From an uncultured archaeon (lineage in GTDB: Archaea > Nanobdellota > Nanobdellia > Pacearchaeales > GW2011-AR1), in assembly GCA_937982425.1 (NCBI GenBank), contig CALJLT010000018.1:1-15354 (forward strand): a stretch of DNA of 15,354 bases, written 5' to 3'. Numbering within the stretch: the first letter of the stretch is position 1; each line of letters starts with the position of its first letter. The translations under genes were made by a program, and so were the position numbers. Below are positions 6,624 to 14,157 of the stretch, one piece after another. Under the pieces are notes generated by a model. That model was given only the letters and a program-made list of their open reading frames with translations. It made no database searches and had not been told where the DNA came from.

Positions 6624-7589
6624 ATGGGTTTAAAGGTTTATTTAATAAGGCATGGAGAAACAGATTTTAACAAAGGAGATAAGGAGTGGGGACAAGGTGA
6701 TGAAATTTATCTTAATGATTGGGGAAAACTACAAATAAAAGAATTAGCCAATTCTCTTAAACATATAAAATTTGATAAAATCTTTTCAAGTGACTTAGTC
6801 AGAGCTAAACAAACAGCAGATGAATTAAGAAATCTCTCTGAGAATGAGATTATTTTTGACAAAAGATTGAGAGAGTATAACCCTGGAGATGTTGATCCTC
6901 AATCTGAAAAATGGATAGAAAAATATAAAGAAATGTTAAATTCTGGTATATCTAAATATGATATCCGTCCTTTTGGTGGTGAAAATATTTGGGATTTAAT
7001 TAAAAGAACTAAATCCTTTTTAGAAGATTTAGAAAAAGAAGAAGGAAATATTGCAGTTGTTTCGCATTCAGGTGTTAATGCCGCTTTGATAAATTTATCT
7101 CAGGGTAAACAAAAGGATGAATTTTTACCAATAAAACAAGATAATGTTTGTATAAATATTCTTGAATTTAATGAAGATAAATGGACAATAAAAGTTATTA
7201 ATGAATCTTCCCATATAACAGACATTATTCCAAACATTGAAATTTATGAAAATCAAAATGAAATTAAGAAACAAGCAAAAGAATACATAATTAAAAACTT
7301 AGAGAACAATATAGAAGAATTATATTTTGCAGGAGATATAATAAATAATAATTTTGGAGTTTATGATAGACCTTATAAAAGGTATAAAGGGTCAACAATT
7401 GAAGTTTATGGGATATTGAAAAAGGATTTTAAGATTCCTAAAAAATGGAAAATTTCAATTTTAGATGATAAATTTGAAAAATATGAAATTGGAAAAATAA
7501 ATATAAATGGGGTAAATCATAAAGTAAATTTAACCGTGATTAGAAATTTTGAAAATATTGTAAACATAAAGAAAGAGAAGATAATATGA
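6624..7589 (+). CDS. Histidine phosphatase with unrecognised C-terminal domain
   Basis: The 321-residue protein starts with a phosphoglycerate-mutase-like (histidine phosphatase) domain. LIRHGETDFN contains R9 and the phosphorylated H10. R60 lies in SSDLVRAKQT, E84 in LREYNPGD and the second catalytic H148 in VVSHSGVN, so the active site is complete. This domain ends near residue 190-200. About 120 further residues follow (YFAGDII, then GSTIEVYGIL, then a basic C-terminus) and are not recognised. The added domain is unusual for this family and may recruit a substrate or perform a second reaction. The phosphatase probably removes phosphate from a sugar-phosphate intermediate, judged only from its glycosyltransferase neighbours. 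It has an ATGA overlap with the next gene. Confidence 0.85.
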   Translation: MGLKVYLIRHGETDFNKGDKEWGQGDEIYLNDWGKLQIKELANSLKHIKFDKIFSSDLVRAKQTADELRNLSENEIIFDKRLREYNPGDVDPQSEKWIEKYKEMLNSGISKYDIRPFGGENIWDLIKRTKSFLEDLEKEEGNIAVVSHSGVNAALINLSQGKQKDEFLPIKQDNVCINILEFNEDKWTIKVINESSHITDIIPNIEIYENQNEIKKQAKEYIIKNLENNIEELYFAGDIINNNFGVYDRPYKRYKGSTIEVYGILKKDFKIPKKWKISILDDKFEKYEIGKININGVNHKVNLTVIRNFENIVNIKKEKII

Positions 7590-8623
7590 AAGAAGTTTTA
7601 ATAATCTCTTTAAATTCTGGAGGAACAATGGGGCATGGAAAAATTATTTCCTCTTTGGCAAATTTTTTAGTTGGCAAAAAGAAGGGAGTTACCCTCATTT
7701 CAGATATGCCTTTTACAAAAAATTTTATTTTAAATAAAAAGGTGGTTAAAGAAAATATTAAGATGGTTCCTCATGAAAATTATACTATTGGAGGGATGTG
7801 CCATTGCATACAGAAAAATGAAATTTATGATTATGCAATAAGAAATAAAATTGAATGTGTTATTTTTTCAACTTTTTTCGATTTAAGTTTAGTAAGAAAA
7901 TTTAAAAATTCTAATATAAAAACTATTTTGTTGAGTTATCCAATTAGAGATACTTTTAGATTAGCTTTAAAACAAAACAGGGTTTATTCAAATTTTGATA
8001 AAATAATAACTTTATATGGTCCATGTTTTTTAGATAAAAAAATTTCAAATGAAATTTTAGTAAATCCTCTTAAACTTGCTAAAAATAAAATAAATAAAAA
8101 TGAAAGTTATGATATTTTAGTAACTTGTGGAGGAGGGGGAAGACCTTCTTCAAACATATTTTTGAAAAAGGCAATAAAATCTCTTGAAAAAGTAATTAAT
8201 GATTTTCCAAATAAAAAACTAAAGATTAAAATTATTAAAGGAAATTCAAAAGTTAAAATTAAGAATAAAAAAATTGAAAGTATGATTTGGACAAAGAATT
8301 TTGGAAGTTTGATTTCTTCTTCTAAAGTTATAATTTCTGAAGCTGGATTTTATACAATGTTAGATTTAATTAATTATCGCAAGAAAGCTATATTGATTCC
8401 AGGAGAAAGAATTATTGATAATCAGGAATTGAGGGCTTTAAAACTTGAAGAAATAGGTATAGGAAAAGTTTTTTTCCCTTTTGAGGACTATTCTAAGTTA
8501 TCTAAATTTATTTTAAAAGAGTTAGATGATTATAAACAAAAAAAGAATAATTTTGAAAAAATAAAGTTGAAATTTAATAAACATCCTGAGTTGGGATGTG
8601 CAATGTTAGAAGAATTAAAATGA
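7586..8623 (+). CDS. MurG-like GT-B glycosyltransferase (GT28-like)
   Basis: The protein has 345 residues. The N-terminal SGGTMGHGK loop resembles the glycine-rich loop of MurG-type enzymes. The C-terminal half has VTCGGGGRPSS at the start of the second Rossmann domain. SEAGFYTMLDLINYRKKAILIP (residues 251-272, broken here at Y257) is followed by NQELRA (279-284), matching the donor-binding segment of GT28 and related enzymes in order. Archaea lack peptidoglycan, so a surface glycan or glycolipid role is more likely than cell-wall synthesis. It is coupled to both neighbours by overlaps and is markedly lysine-rich, more so than the genes of the first unit. Confidence 0.78.
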   Translation: MKEVLIISLNSGGTMGHGKIISSLANFLVGKKKGVTLISDMPFTKNFILNKKVVKENIKMVPHENYTIGGMCHCIQKNEIYDYAIRNKIECVIFSTFFDLSLVRKFKNSNIKTILLSYPIRDTFRLALKQNRVYSNFDKIITLYGPCFLDKKISNEILVNPLKLAKNKINKNESYDILVTCGGGGRPSSNIFLKKAIKSLEKVINDFPNKKLKIKIIKGNSKVKIKNKKIESMIWTKNFGSLISSSKVIISEAGFYTMLDLINYRKKAILIPGERIIDNQELRALKLEEIGIGKVFFPFEDYSKLSKFILKELDDYKQKKNNFEKIKLKFNKHPELGCAMLEELK

Positions 8624-9726
8624 AAATTATGTATATTTGTGGGATGTATGTCCCCTCACATGGGGGAGCTGAAATTAGTATGTATTCTTTATTAAAAAAT
8701 CTGAAAGAGAAGTTTAATTGGGAAGTTTTATCGGTGACTGATGAAAGATATACTGAAACTAAAATAAATGATAATTTTAATAAAGTTCCAATCAGAACCG
8801 TAAATCACAGTAATCGTTTAAATGAAATAGATACTGCAATTACCGAATTTAATCCAGATATCATTATGACTCAATTAATGTGGAGTGATATTGCCTTAAA
8901 ATTAGCAAAAAAATATTCTATTCCTTCAATTATGAGAGTCTGTAAAGTTCCCTTGGAATTAGATTTATCTATGAATTCAAAAATATCTCCTACTGCAATT
9001 ATTTCTACATCTAATTCTGTAAAAAAATATGTTAAAAAAAAGTGGAATAGGAAATCAGAAATAATAAAACCTTTAATTGAAATTGAAAATTATATAATAA
9101 TAGATAATACTTTTAAACCAATAAAAAATAAATTAATTTTTATGTTTAATCCTTTAAAAAGAAAAGGAGGATTAATCTTAAAAGAAATATCAAAAAGATT
9201 GCCCGAACAAAAATTTGGAACAGTATATGGTTGGTCTTCTTTGAAAGAAAATAAAAATTCCAAATATTTTTCATCTGAATATATTGAAAGGATAACAGAA
9301 TCTGAAGGTTGTAAATTTGATGGTTCTCTTCCAGATTATATTAGTTTTAGGGATTGTAATAATATTAAGATTTTTAAACCTGAAGACGATCCAAAAAAGA
9401 TCTATGAAAAGATTAAGATCCTAATTATTCCCTCACAATGGGAAGAAGCTTTTGGTAGAGTTTCTATAGAGGCAATGGCTAATGGGATTCCAGTTATCGC
9501 AAGTAACATTGCAGGACTTAAAGATGCCGTAGGTGAAGGGGGAATACTCCTAGAGAAAGATGATATAAAATCTTGGATTGAAGAAATTAAAAAATTGAAT
9601 AAAGAGAATAAATATTATAAAATGTGGTCTAAAAAAGGAAAAGAATTTGTTAAAAAAAATTATTCTGAGAAAAAAATATTAATAGATTTTATTAAATTGG
9701 TTAAGTCTATTTCTAAAAAAGATTAA
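8620..9726 (+). CDS. GT4 family glycosyltransferase
   Basis: The protein has 368 residues from the ATG at 8620, chosen because it forms the ATGA overlap with the upstream stop and starts directly with the first beta strand (MKIMYICGMY). An in-frame ATG at 8596 would add eight unlikely residues. SHGGAE near the N-terminus is the acceptor-side loop of GT4 enzymes. The C-terminal domain has IIPSQWEEAFGRVSIEAMANGIPVIAS (split here after position 20 of the run would be Ala) with the E-x7-E pair E276/E284, then GLKD and GGILLE, which bind the nucleotide sugar. It is the final gene of the unit; its stop codon begins the 85-bp cassette-end repeat. Confidence 0.9.
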   Translation: MKIMYICGMYVPSHGGAEISMYSLLKNLKEKFNWEVLSVTDERYTETKINDNFNKVPIRTVNHSNRLNEIDTAITEFNPDIIMTQLMWSDIALKLAKKYSIPSIMRVCKVPLELDLSMNSKISPTAIISTSNSVKKYVKKKWNRKSEIIKPLIEIENYIIIDNTFKPIKNKLIFMFNPLKRKGGLILKEISKRLPEQKFGTVYGWSSLKENKNSKYFSSEYIERITESEGCKFDGSLPDYISFRDCNNIKIFKPEDDPKKIYEKIKILIIPSQWEEAFGRVSIEAMANGIPVIASNIAGLKDAVGEGGILLEKDDIKSWIEEIKKLNKENKYYKMWSKKGKEFVKKNYSEKKILIDFIKLVKSISKKD

Positions 9727-9808
9727 ATAAAATACAAGGGAGTATTTACTCTGAATTGCAGAGAATATTCAAAACCCCATTTCATTATATGACTCTCGGT
9801 CGGGGCGT
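9724..9808 (+). repeat. Cassette-end repeat, copy 1 (85 bp), with internal att core
   Basis: It aligns without gaps to 15037-15121 with 74 of 85 bases identical. Both copies begin at the stop codon of the preceding gene. Conserved blocks are a GAGTATTTACTCTG arm, a 10-nt variable centre (9754-9763), a 28-bp invariant block (9764-9791) and a tRNA-derived core at 9794-9808 (14/15 to the tRNA 3' end, 12 exact). The arm can pair with CAGAGAATATTC (9759-9770) in a 12-bp stem with a 2-nt bulge and a 5-nt loop. Just after it, GTATTGTTACTCT (9807-9819) loosely echoes the arm. Confidence 0.88.
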
Positions 9809-9841
9809 ATTGTTACTCTAAAATTAATACAAAGAGAAAAA

Positions 9842-9850
9842 TTTATATAA
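9842..9850 (+). promoter_or_regulatory. TATA box for the synthetase-paralogue operon
   Basis: TTTATATAA, preceded by an A-rich BRE-like stretch (GAGAAAAA), starts 29 nt before the ATG at 9871. This predicts a leaderless transcript. It is the best TATA match in the window. Confidence 0.72.
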
Positions 9851-9870
9851 TCATTCATATTCTTATTTTT

Positions 9871-11007
9871 ATGTTAGGACCATATACTGCAGGAAAAGAA
9901 GGAAAAATATCCTACAAAGGAAATAAGATTTTTGGGCCTATTGAAGATGTAAATTCTATAGAAGTTCCTCTAAAAGAAATAGAACAAAGAATAATTCATT
10001 TCGATCAAGATAAAATGTGGAGCCATATTGCAAAAATAAATCATCAGATAAATATGTCTGCAAATTTATATTTTGAAGAATTGGGGGCTTTATTTACTCC
10101 CTTGCCTTTGACAACAAGAATGATTTCTTCTCCTGGAGCAGTTTATGGCAAAAACTGTATCAATTATACTACAGATACTTGTCCAATTAAATTAAATTGG
10201 TTTGATTTAAAAAAAGAGATCTTTTTATCTGAATCTTCTCAAATATATTTGGAGTTTGCATTAATGCAACAGAATATAAATTCTGTTTATTCTATCTATA
10301 ATTCATTTAGGAAAGAACGGGCAGATGCAACCCATCTATCAGAGTTTCACCATATTGAATATGAGGGAAAGATAACTCAAAATAAAAATGAAGAGATTGT
10401 TCTTAATTTAATTAAGAGAATAATCTCAGATTTGTTAAAAAATAATAAAGAAGATTTGAGTTATTTTTTGGTTGAAGATAAATTAAAGGAGTTAGAATCT
10501 TTTTCTGAAAATATCTTAAATGTACCAAGAATAACCTTTAGAAAAGCATTGGATTTATTATATGAAGAAACGAGGGATAACAAGTATAAAGAATTTACTC
10601 TTAAAAATTTTGGGTCCTGGGAAGAAATAAAGATAACTGAAATATTTCAAAATATGGTAATTATTAAAGAATTTCCCTTGTTAGAAGTTCCATTTTATCA
10701 TTCAGAAATAAAAGACAGAGAAATTAAGGTGGCGAATAATTCAGATTTTATTTGGCCAGGTTATAGGGAAACTGTTGGAAGCGGACATCGTATAGATTCA
10801 ATTGAAGAATTAGAAAATAAATCTAATCTTTTTAATCTCCCTGAAGAGGATTATTCTCCTTATCTTCAATCAAGAAGACTAAAAAATTATACTCCTACTT
10901 CTGGATTTGGTCTTGGATGGGAAAGATTGTTACATGGTTTATTAGAAATGCCCTTTGTCTGGAGTGCGAGCCAATTTCCAAGAGTTGATGGGACAATTAA
11001 GCCATGA
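9871..11007 (+). CDS. Class IIb synthetase paralogue, AsnRS/AspRS-like, without recognisable anticodon domain
   Basis: The protein has 378 residues. Motif 2 is F146-R-K-E149 followed by HLSEFHHIE, motif 3 is GFGLGWERL (345-353), and SESSQIYLEFAL corresponds to the SPQLYKQ segment of Asp/Asn enzymes. RETVGSGHR (299-307) matches the amino-acid-side GEIxGGSxR segment. The catalytic core therefore looks intact. The N-terminal about 50 residues do not resemble the OB-fold anticodon-binding domain of true AsnRS/AspRS. A truncated AsnRS-related enzyme in Pyrococcus is known to make asparagine from aspartate, which is one possible role; an inhibitor-resistant or inhibitor-binding decoy is another. 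It is first in a leaderless operon with an ATGA overlap to the LysRS-like gene. Confidence 0.85.
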   Translation: MLGPYTAGKEGKISYKGNKIFGPIEDVNSIEVPLKEIEQRIIHFDQDKMWSHIAKINHQINMSANLYFEELGALFTPLPLTTRMISSPGAVYGKNCINYTTDTCPIKLNWFDLKKEIFLSESSQIYLEFALMQQNINSVYSIYNSFRKERADATHLSEFHHIEYEGKITQNKNEEIVLNLIKRIISDLLKNNKEDLSYFLVEDKLKELESFSENILNVPRITFRKALDLLYEETRDNKYKEFTLKNFGSWEEIKITEIFQNMVIIKEFPLLEVPFYHSEIKDREIKVANNSDFIWPGYRETVGSGHRIDSIEELENKSNLFNLPEEDYSPYLQSRRLKNYTPTSGFGLGWERLLHGLLEMPFVWSASQFPRVDGTIKP

Positions 11008-12299
11008 GAACAAAAACTTGTGATTTAAATGATGGTATGGAAGATGTGGAATTAAAAGGAAGAATTGTTAGTAAAAGAGATTTTGGAAATTTAATTTTTT
11101 TGGCATTAAGAGACGATACTGGTTCTGCTCAAGCATGGTTAAACAAATCTTTTTTGGGAGAAAAGTTTGATAAAAATGCATTAAAATATGGAGATTTTGT
11201 TAGACTTGAAGGAAACTCATTCAAAACAGATTCTGGGGTTACAACATTAAATGTTGTGAATTATGAAGTTTATAGTAGAGCTCTAGATCCTCTTCCTGAT
11301 AAAAGGAAAGGAATTTCTAAAAGAAAAGGTTATATTCATAGAGGATTAGAGATTTTAACAAATGAAGAAACTTTTGATAGATTTAAAAAAATAAATAAAA
11401 TGACTGAATCAATTCGAAGTTTTTTATTTCAAAGGGGATATCAAGAAACAGACACTGGAATTTTGCAAAAAGAAGAAGATTCTTCTCCTTCTGGAACATT
11501 TTATACTTATTCGGATCATTTAAAGAAAAATTTAGTTCTTAGGAAATCAAAAGAACAAAGAATGAAACAATTGATGGTTGGAGGATTTGAAAAAATTTTT
11601 GAAATAGGGAAAAGTTTTAGAAATGGGCAAATTACTAGAAAATATCATCCTGAAATAAACGGATTAGAACTTTATGATGCTTATTCAGATTGGAAGGATA
11701 TGCTCTCTTTAACTGTTGATCTTTTAGAAAATTTAAATTTAGAATTTGGGGTGCCAAAATCAAATCCCCAAGAATTTGAGAGAATAAACTTTTATGATTT
11801 AATTAAAGAAAATTTTGGAATAGATGGAAGATTTGCCAGTTTAGATGAAATAAAAAAAATGATTCCCTCTAAAAGATTAAGAAATTATCAAAACAATGAT
11901 ACCGGCAGGGCATTTAGTTTAATGGATTTAGTAGGATTTGGTTTAGAAAGATATTCTAATAAAAATATTATTTTGTGGGGAATCCCAAAACAAATTTCTG
12001 TTCTTTCAAAATCTTCTATTGAAGAACCCAGTTTAGCTGAAGAATTTAGATATTTTGTTAAGGGGAATTCTTTCTGCTATGGAAATACAGAATTGATAGA
12101 CCCCTTGGAGCAAGAAAAAAGATTACTTGAGCAAAGTAGATATGAATCTAAGGAGATTGATTTATCTAAAGATCCTTTTTTAAAATTAATGAGGTTGGGT
12201 ATGCCTCCCATGGGGGGATTGGGAATTGGATTAGATAGATTGTTTTCAATATATCTAGAAAAGGATTCTGTAAAAGACGTCATTTATTTCCCTTTATAG
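11004..12299 (+). CDS. Class II LysRS-like synthetase paralogue with altered active site
   Basis: The 431-residue protein is shorter than typical class II LysRS (about 500). An OB-fold anticodon-binding domain is visible (VELKGRIVSKR to about residue 90), with ALDPLPDK matching the LysRS linker. The catalytic domain keeps VGGFEKIFEI, LELYDAYSDWKDM and motif 3 GGLGIGLDRLF (404-414). Key positions differ from LysRS: the motif 1 Pro is Gly152 (DTG for ETP), motif 2 FRNE is FRNG (G208), and the lysine-pocket GNGFSELND reads CYGNTELID. It probably does not charge lysine normally; substrate binding, a different amino acid, or partnership with the upstream paralogue are open. Its 3' end overlaps the convergent methyltransferase gene by 20 nt. 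Confidence 0.84.
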   Translation: MRTKTCDLNDGMEDVELKGRIVSKRDFGNLIFLALRDDTGSAQAWLNKSFLGEKFDKNALKYGDFVRLEGNSFKTDSGVTTLNVVNYEVYSRALDPLPDKRKGISKRKGYIHRGLEILTNEETFDRFKKINKMTESIRSFLFQRGYQETDTGILQKEEDSSPSGTFYTYSDHLKKNLVLRKSKEQRMKQLMVGGFEKIFEIGKSFRNGQITRKYHPEINGLELYDAYSDWKDMLSLTVDLLENLNLEFGVPKSNPQEFERINFYDLIKENFGIDGRFASLDEIKKMIPSKRLRNYQNNDTGRAFSLMDLVGFGLERYSNKNIILWGIPKQISVLSKSSIEEPSLAEEFRYFVKGNSFCYGNTELIDPLEQEKRLLEQSRYESKEIDLSKDPFLKLMRLGMPPMGGLGIGLDRLFSIYLEKDSVKDVIYFPL

Positions 12300-13098
12300 G
12301 TCTAGATAAAAATAATTCTATTTCTTCTAAATAGTTTCTTTTCTGAAGAATAAAAATACTAAATCCTGCATGTTTGAGATTTTTATTAAATAATTTCATA
12401 AAATATCTTCCTTTTTCAATTAAAAGAGAATTATCTTCTTTTTTCAAACTATCTTTCTTAAATACTTCTCTTAGATATTTCTCAATATTATCAGATGCGT
12501 CAATATATTCTGAATCTTCTTCAAAGATAATTTCTAAATTATCTTCATTCTTTTTTATGAAATCAATCCAATCTTTCTTTTTTAAAATATTCAATTCTGA
12601 ATTTATTGCTTTTCCTACTTCTTTCACTATTTTTTTTGGGACTTTCTTTTTATAGTAAATTGGAACAAAAATTAAAAATCCTCCTTTTTTTAAAACTCGA
12701 ATGCATTCTCTTAGTGCATTTTTTTTATCTTCAATAAAAGATAAAACATTACTCAGCCAAACCACATCAAAAGATTCATTTTTATAAGGAAGTTTTGTTG
12801 CTGAAGCTTTTTCAAATTTAACATTATTTATTTTATTTTCCTTTGCTTTTTTTCTTGCTTCACTTAAGGAATCTTCAATTAAATCTATTCCTAAAACAGA
12901 AGCCCCAGTTAATTGGGCAATATTTAAAGAAGTAAATCCAGTATTACAACCAATCTCTAGAACTTTCTTCTTTTCATTAATAAAAGCATTAACGCAACAT
13001 TTTTGCACAGTTTTTATTCCTCCAGAAGGCCTATTTGTTTCATTAACCTTTCCTACATACTCTGAATAAGTAATCTCTTTTTTATCTTTCAATTTCAT
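12280..13098 (-). CDS. Class I SAM-dependent methyltransferase
   Basis: The 272-residue protein has motif I VLEIGCNTG (46-54), which binds S-adenosylmethionine. GIDLIEDSL provides the acidic ribose-binding residue at D72, FDVVWLSNVLSFI (from 110) is motif post-II, and RVLKKGGFLIFV is the motif III region. The fold is the UbiE/Methyltransf_11 type. The C-terminal about 110 residues are lysine-rich and could bind the substrate, which is unknown. It is second in a minus-strand operon: its ATG overlaps the stop of the MccF-like gene (ATGA), so the two are translationally coupled. Possible roles include modification of a small toxic molecule or of RNA. The function is not recognisable beyond the fold. 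Confidence 0.87.
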   Translation of the reverse strand: MKLKDKKEITYSEYVGKVNETNRPSGGIKTVQKCCVNAFINEKKKVLEIGCNTGFTSLNIAQLTGASVLGIDLIEDSLSEARKKAKENKINNVKFEKASATKLPYKNESFDVVWLSNVLSFIEDKKNALRECIRVLKKGGFLIFVPIYYKKKVPKKIVKEVGKAINSELNILKKKDWIDFIKKNEDNLEIIFEEDSEYIDASDNIEKYLREVFKKDSLKKEDNSLLIEKGRYFMKLFNKNLKHAGFSIFILQKRNYLEEIELFLSRPIKGNK

Positions 13099-14075
13099 TT
13101 TAAAGTTATTTTACATCCTTTATTTTTTGAGATTATCTTAACTTTTCCTCCTATTGGAAAAGTTATTTTTGGGGATGTGTGCCCAAAATCTACATTTGAG
13201 ATAATTGGAATAGAACTTAATTCTTTTTTTGAATGAATTATCTCTTTTAATATTTTGGAATCTATTTTAGAACCTTTTTGAAATCTTCCAAGGACCATTC
13301 CTTTCACAAATTTAAAATCTGGCAAATGAATTAGACTTTGCAAATCCCTATCAAATGTTCCTTTATTACTTTCATCATCATCTTCAATAAATAAAATTGA
13401 GCCTTTTAAAGAAGGCATGAATTCTGTTCCTTGTAAAAGATTCAATGTGCAGAGATTATCTCCAATTATTTCTCCTTCTGCTTCTCCTTCATTTATCGCT
13501 TTATATCCTTCATTATTTATGAATTCTCTTTTTTCTTGATCTAAAAACCAAACATCATCACTCCATTCCTTTGAAGGAATAATTTCTGTCTCTTCTTCAG
13601 ACATAAGAACTTTCTTAAAATAATTCAAAGTATAATCAAATCCCTTAATCATTCCAAAGCTAGAGAAATGAGGTCCAGAATAAGTTATTAGACCAGACTT
13701 TTTTAAAATAGCATTTTGTAAAGCAGTAATATCTGAAAATCCACAAAGAACTTTTGGATTATTTCTTATTAATTCGTAATCTAAATAAGAGAGTATTTGG
13801 TTAGTGTTATATCCTCCAACGACAGTTAAAATTCCTTTTACTTTTTTATCATTAAATGCATCATGTAAATCCTGCACCCTCTCTTTTATTGAAGAAGAAT
13901 CAAAATCATTTTTTTTATAAACATTTTTTCCATAAGTTACCTTTAAACCGAGGTTAATTAATCTTTCTTCAGCTAATTTTTTACAATCTTCAGAGATTAT
14001 AGATAAACTCACAGCAGGAGCTACAATCCTTATTTCATCTCCTGGTTTTAAAATTGGGGGCTTAATATATCCCAT
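13095..14075 (-). CDS. MccF-like peptidase of the S66 (LD-carboxypeptidase) family
   Basis: The protein has 326 residues, normal for the family. The nucleophile is S114 in CGFSDIT, the acid E231 in LFIEDDDE and the base H299 in FGHTSPK, so the Ser-Glu-His triad is complete. The substrate-side motif GGYNTN (87-92) matches the GGxNSN of MccF-type members, and EWSDDVWFLDQ (170-180) is typical of the MccF subgroup rather than LdcA. MccF hydrolyses the bond in processed microcin C, an aspartyl-nucleotide inhibitor of AspRS, and related compounds. An archaeon has no murein, so a detoxifying or peptide-recycling role is likelier than LD-carboxypeptidase activity. A minus-strand TATA box 29 nt upstream supports the start. 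It heads the operon with the methyltransferase. Confidence 0.88.
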   Translation of the reverse strand: MGYIKPPILKPGDEIRIVAPAVSLSIISEDCKKLAEERLINLGLKVTYGKNVYKKNDFDSSSIKERVQDLHDAFNDKKVKGILTVVGGYNTNQILSYLDYELIRNNPKVLCGFSDITALQNAILKKSGLITYSGPHFSSFGMIKGFDYTLNYFKKVLMSEEETEIIPSKEWSDDVWFLDQEKREFINNEGYKAINEGEAEGEIIGDNLCTLNLLQGTEFMPSLKGSILFIEDDDESNKGTFDRDLQSLIHLPDFKFVKGMVLGRFQKGSKIDSKILKEIIHSKKELSSIPIISNVDFGHTSPKITFPIGGKVKIISKNKGCKITLK

Positions 14076-14096
14076 AAATTTTTAATTGAAATCAAA

Positions 14097-14104
14097 TTAA
14101 TAAA
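14097..14104 (-). promoter_or_regulatory. TATA box for the MccF-like operon (minus strand)
   Basis: On the minus strand the sequence reads TTTATTAA, starting 29 nt before the ATG whose first base is 14075. Spacing equals that of the plus-strand promoters, predicting a leaderless message. It lies in an 82-bp divergent intergenic region shared with the promoter of the RlmN/Cfr-like gene. Confidence 0.55.
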
Positions 14105-14128
14105 TCTTTGTAAAATATAATTGTTAAT

Positions 14129-14136
14129 TTTAAATA
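14129..14136 (+). promoter_or_regulatory. TATA box for the RlmN/Cfr-like gene
   Basis: TTTAAATA starts 29 nt ahead of the ATG at 14158 and no ribosome site is present. It lies about 25 nt from the divergent minus-strand TATA box, so the two promoters could share or compete for regulators. Confidence 0.55.
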
Positions 14137-14157
14137 GTTTTTATTCGTCTAAAATTT

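Noticed and set aside
8596..8619. Upstream ATG for the GT4 glycosyltransferase
   Set aside because: It adds residues unlike the family N-terminus, and the ATGA overlap at 8620 gives the normal first beta strand.
9794..9808. A second tRNA gene or tRNA fragment with function at the middle core
   Set aside because: Only about 15 bases of the tRNA 3' end are present, with no D or anticodon arms before them; an attachment core fits better.
12374..12655. Plus-strand reading frame opposite the methyltransferase
   Set aside because: It is antisense to a gene with clear SAM-binding motifs and is a low-complexity Phe/Ser/Leu-rich product of the A+T bias.
13780..13830. Loss of the catalytic serine in the MccF-like protein (GGYNTN in place of GGxNSN)
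   Set aside because: The family nucleophile is the Ser in the GFSD elbow, which is present as S114; the Thr lies in a substrate-side loop, so the triad is intact.
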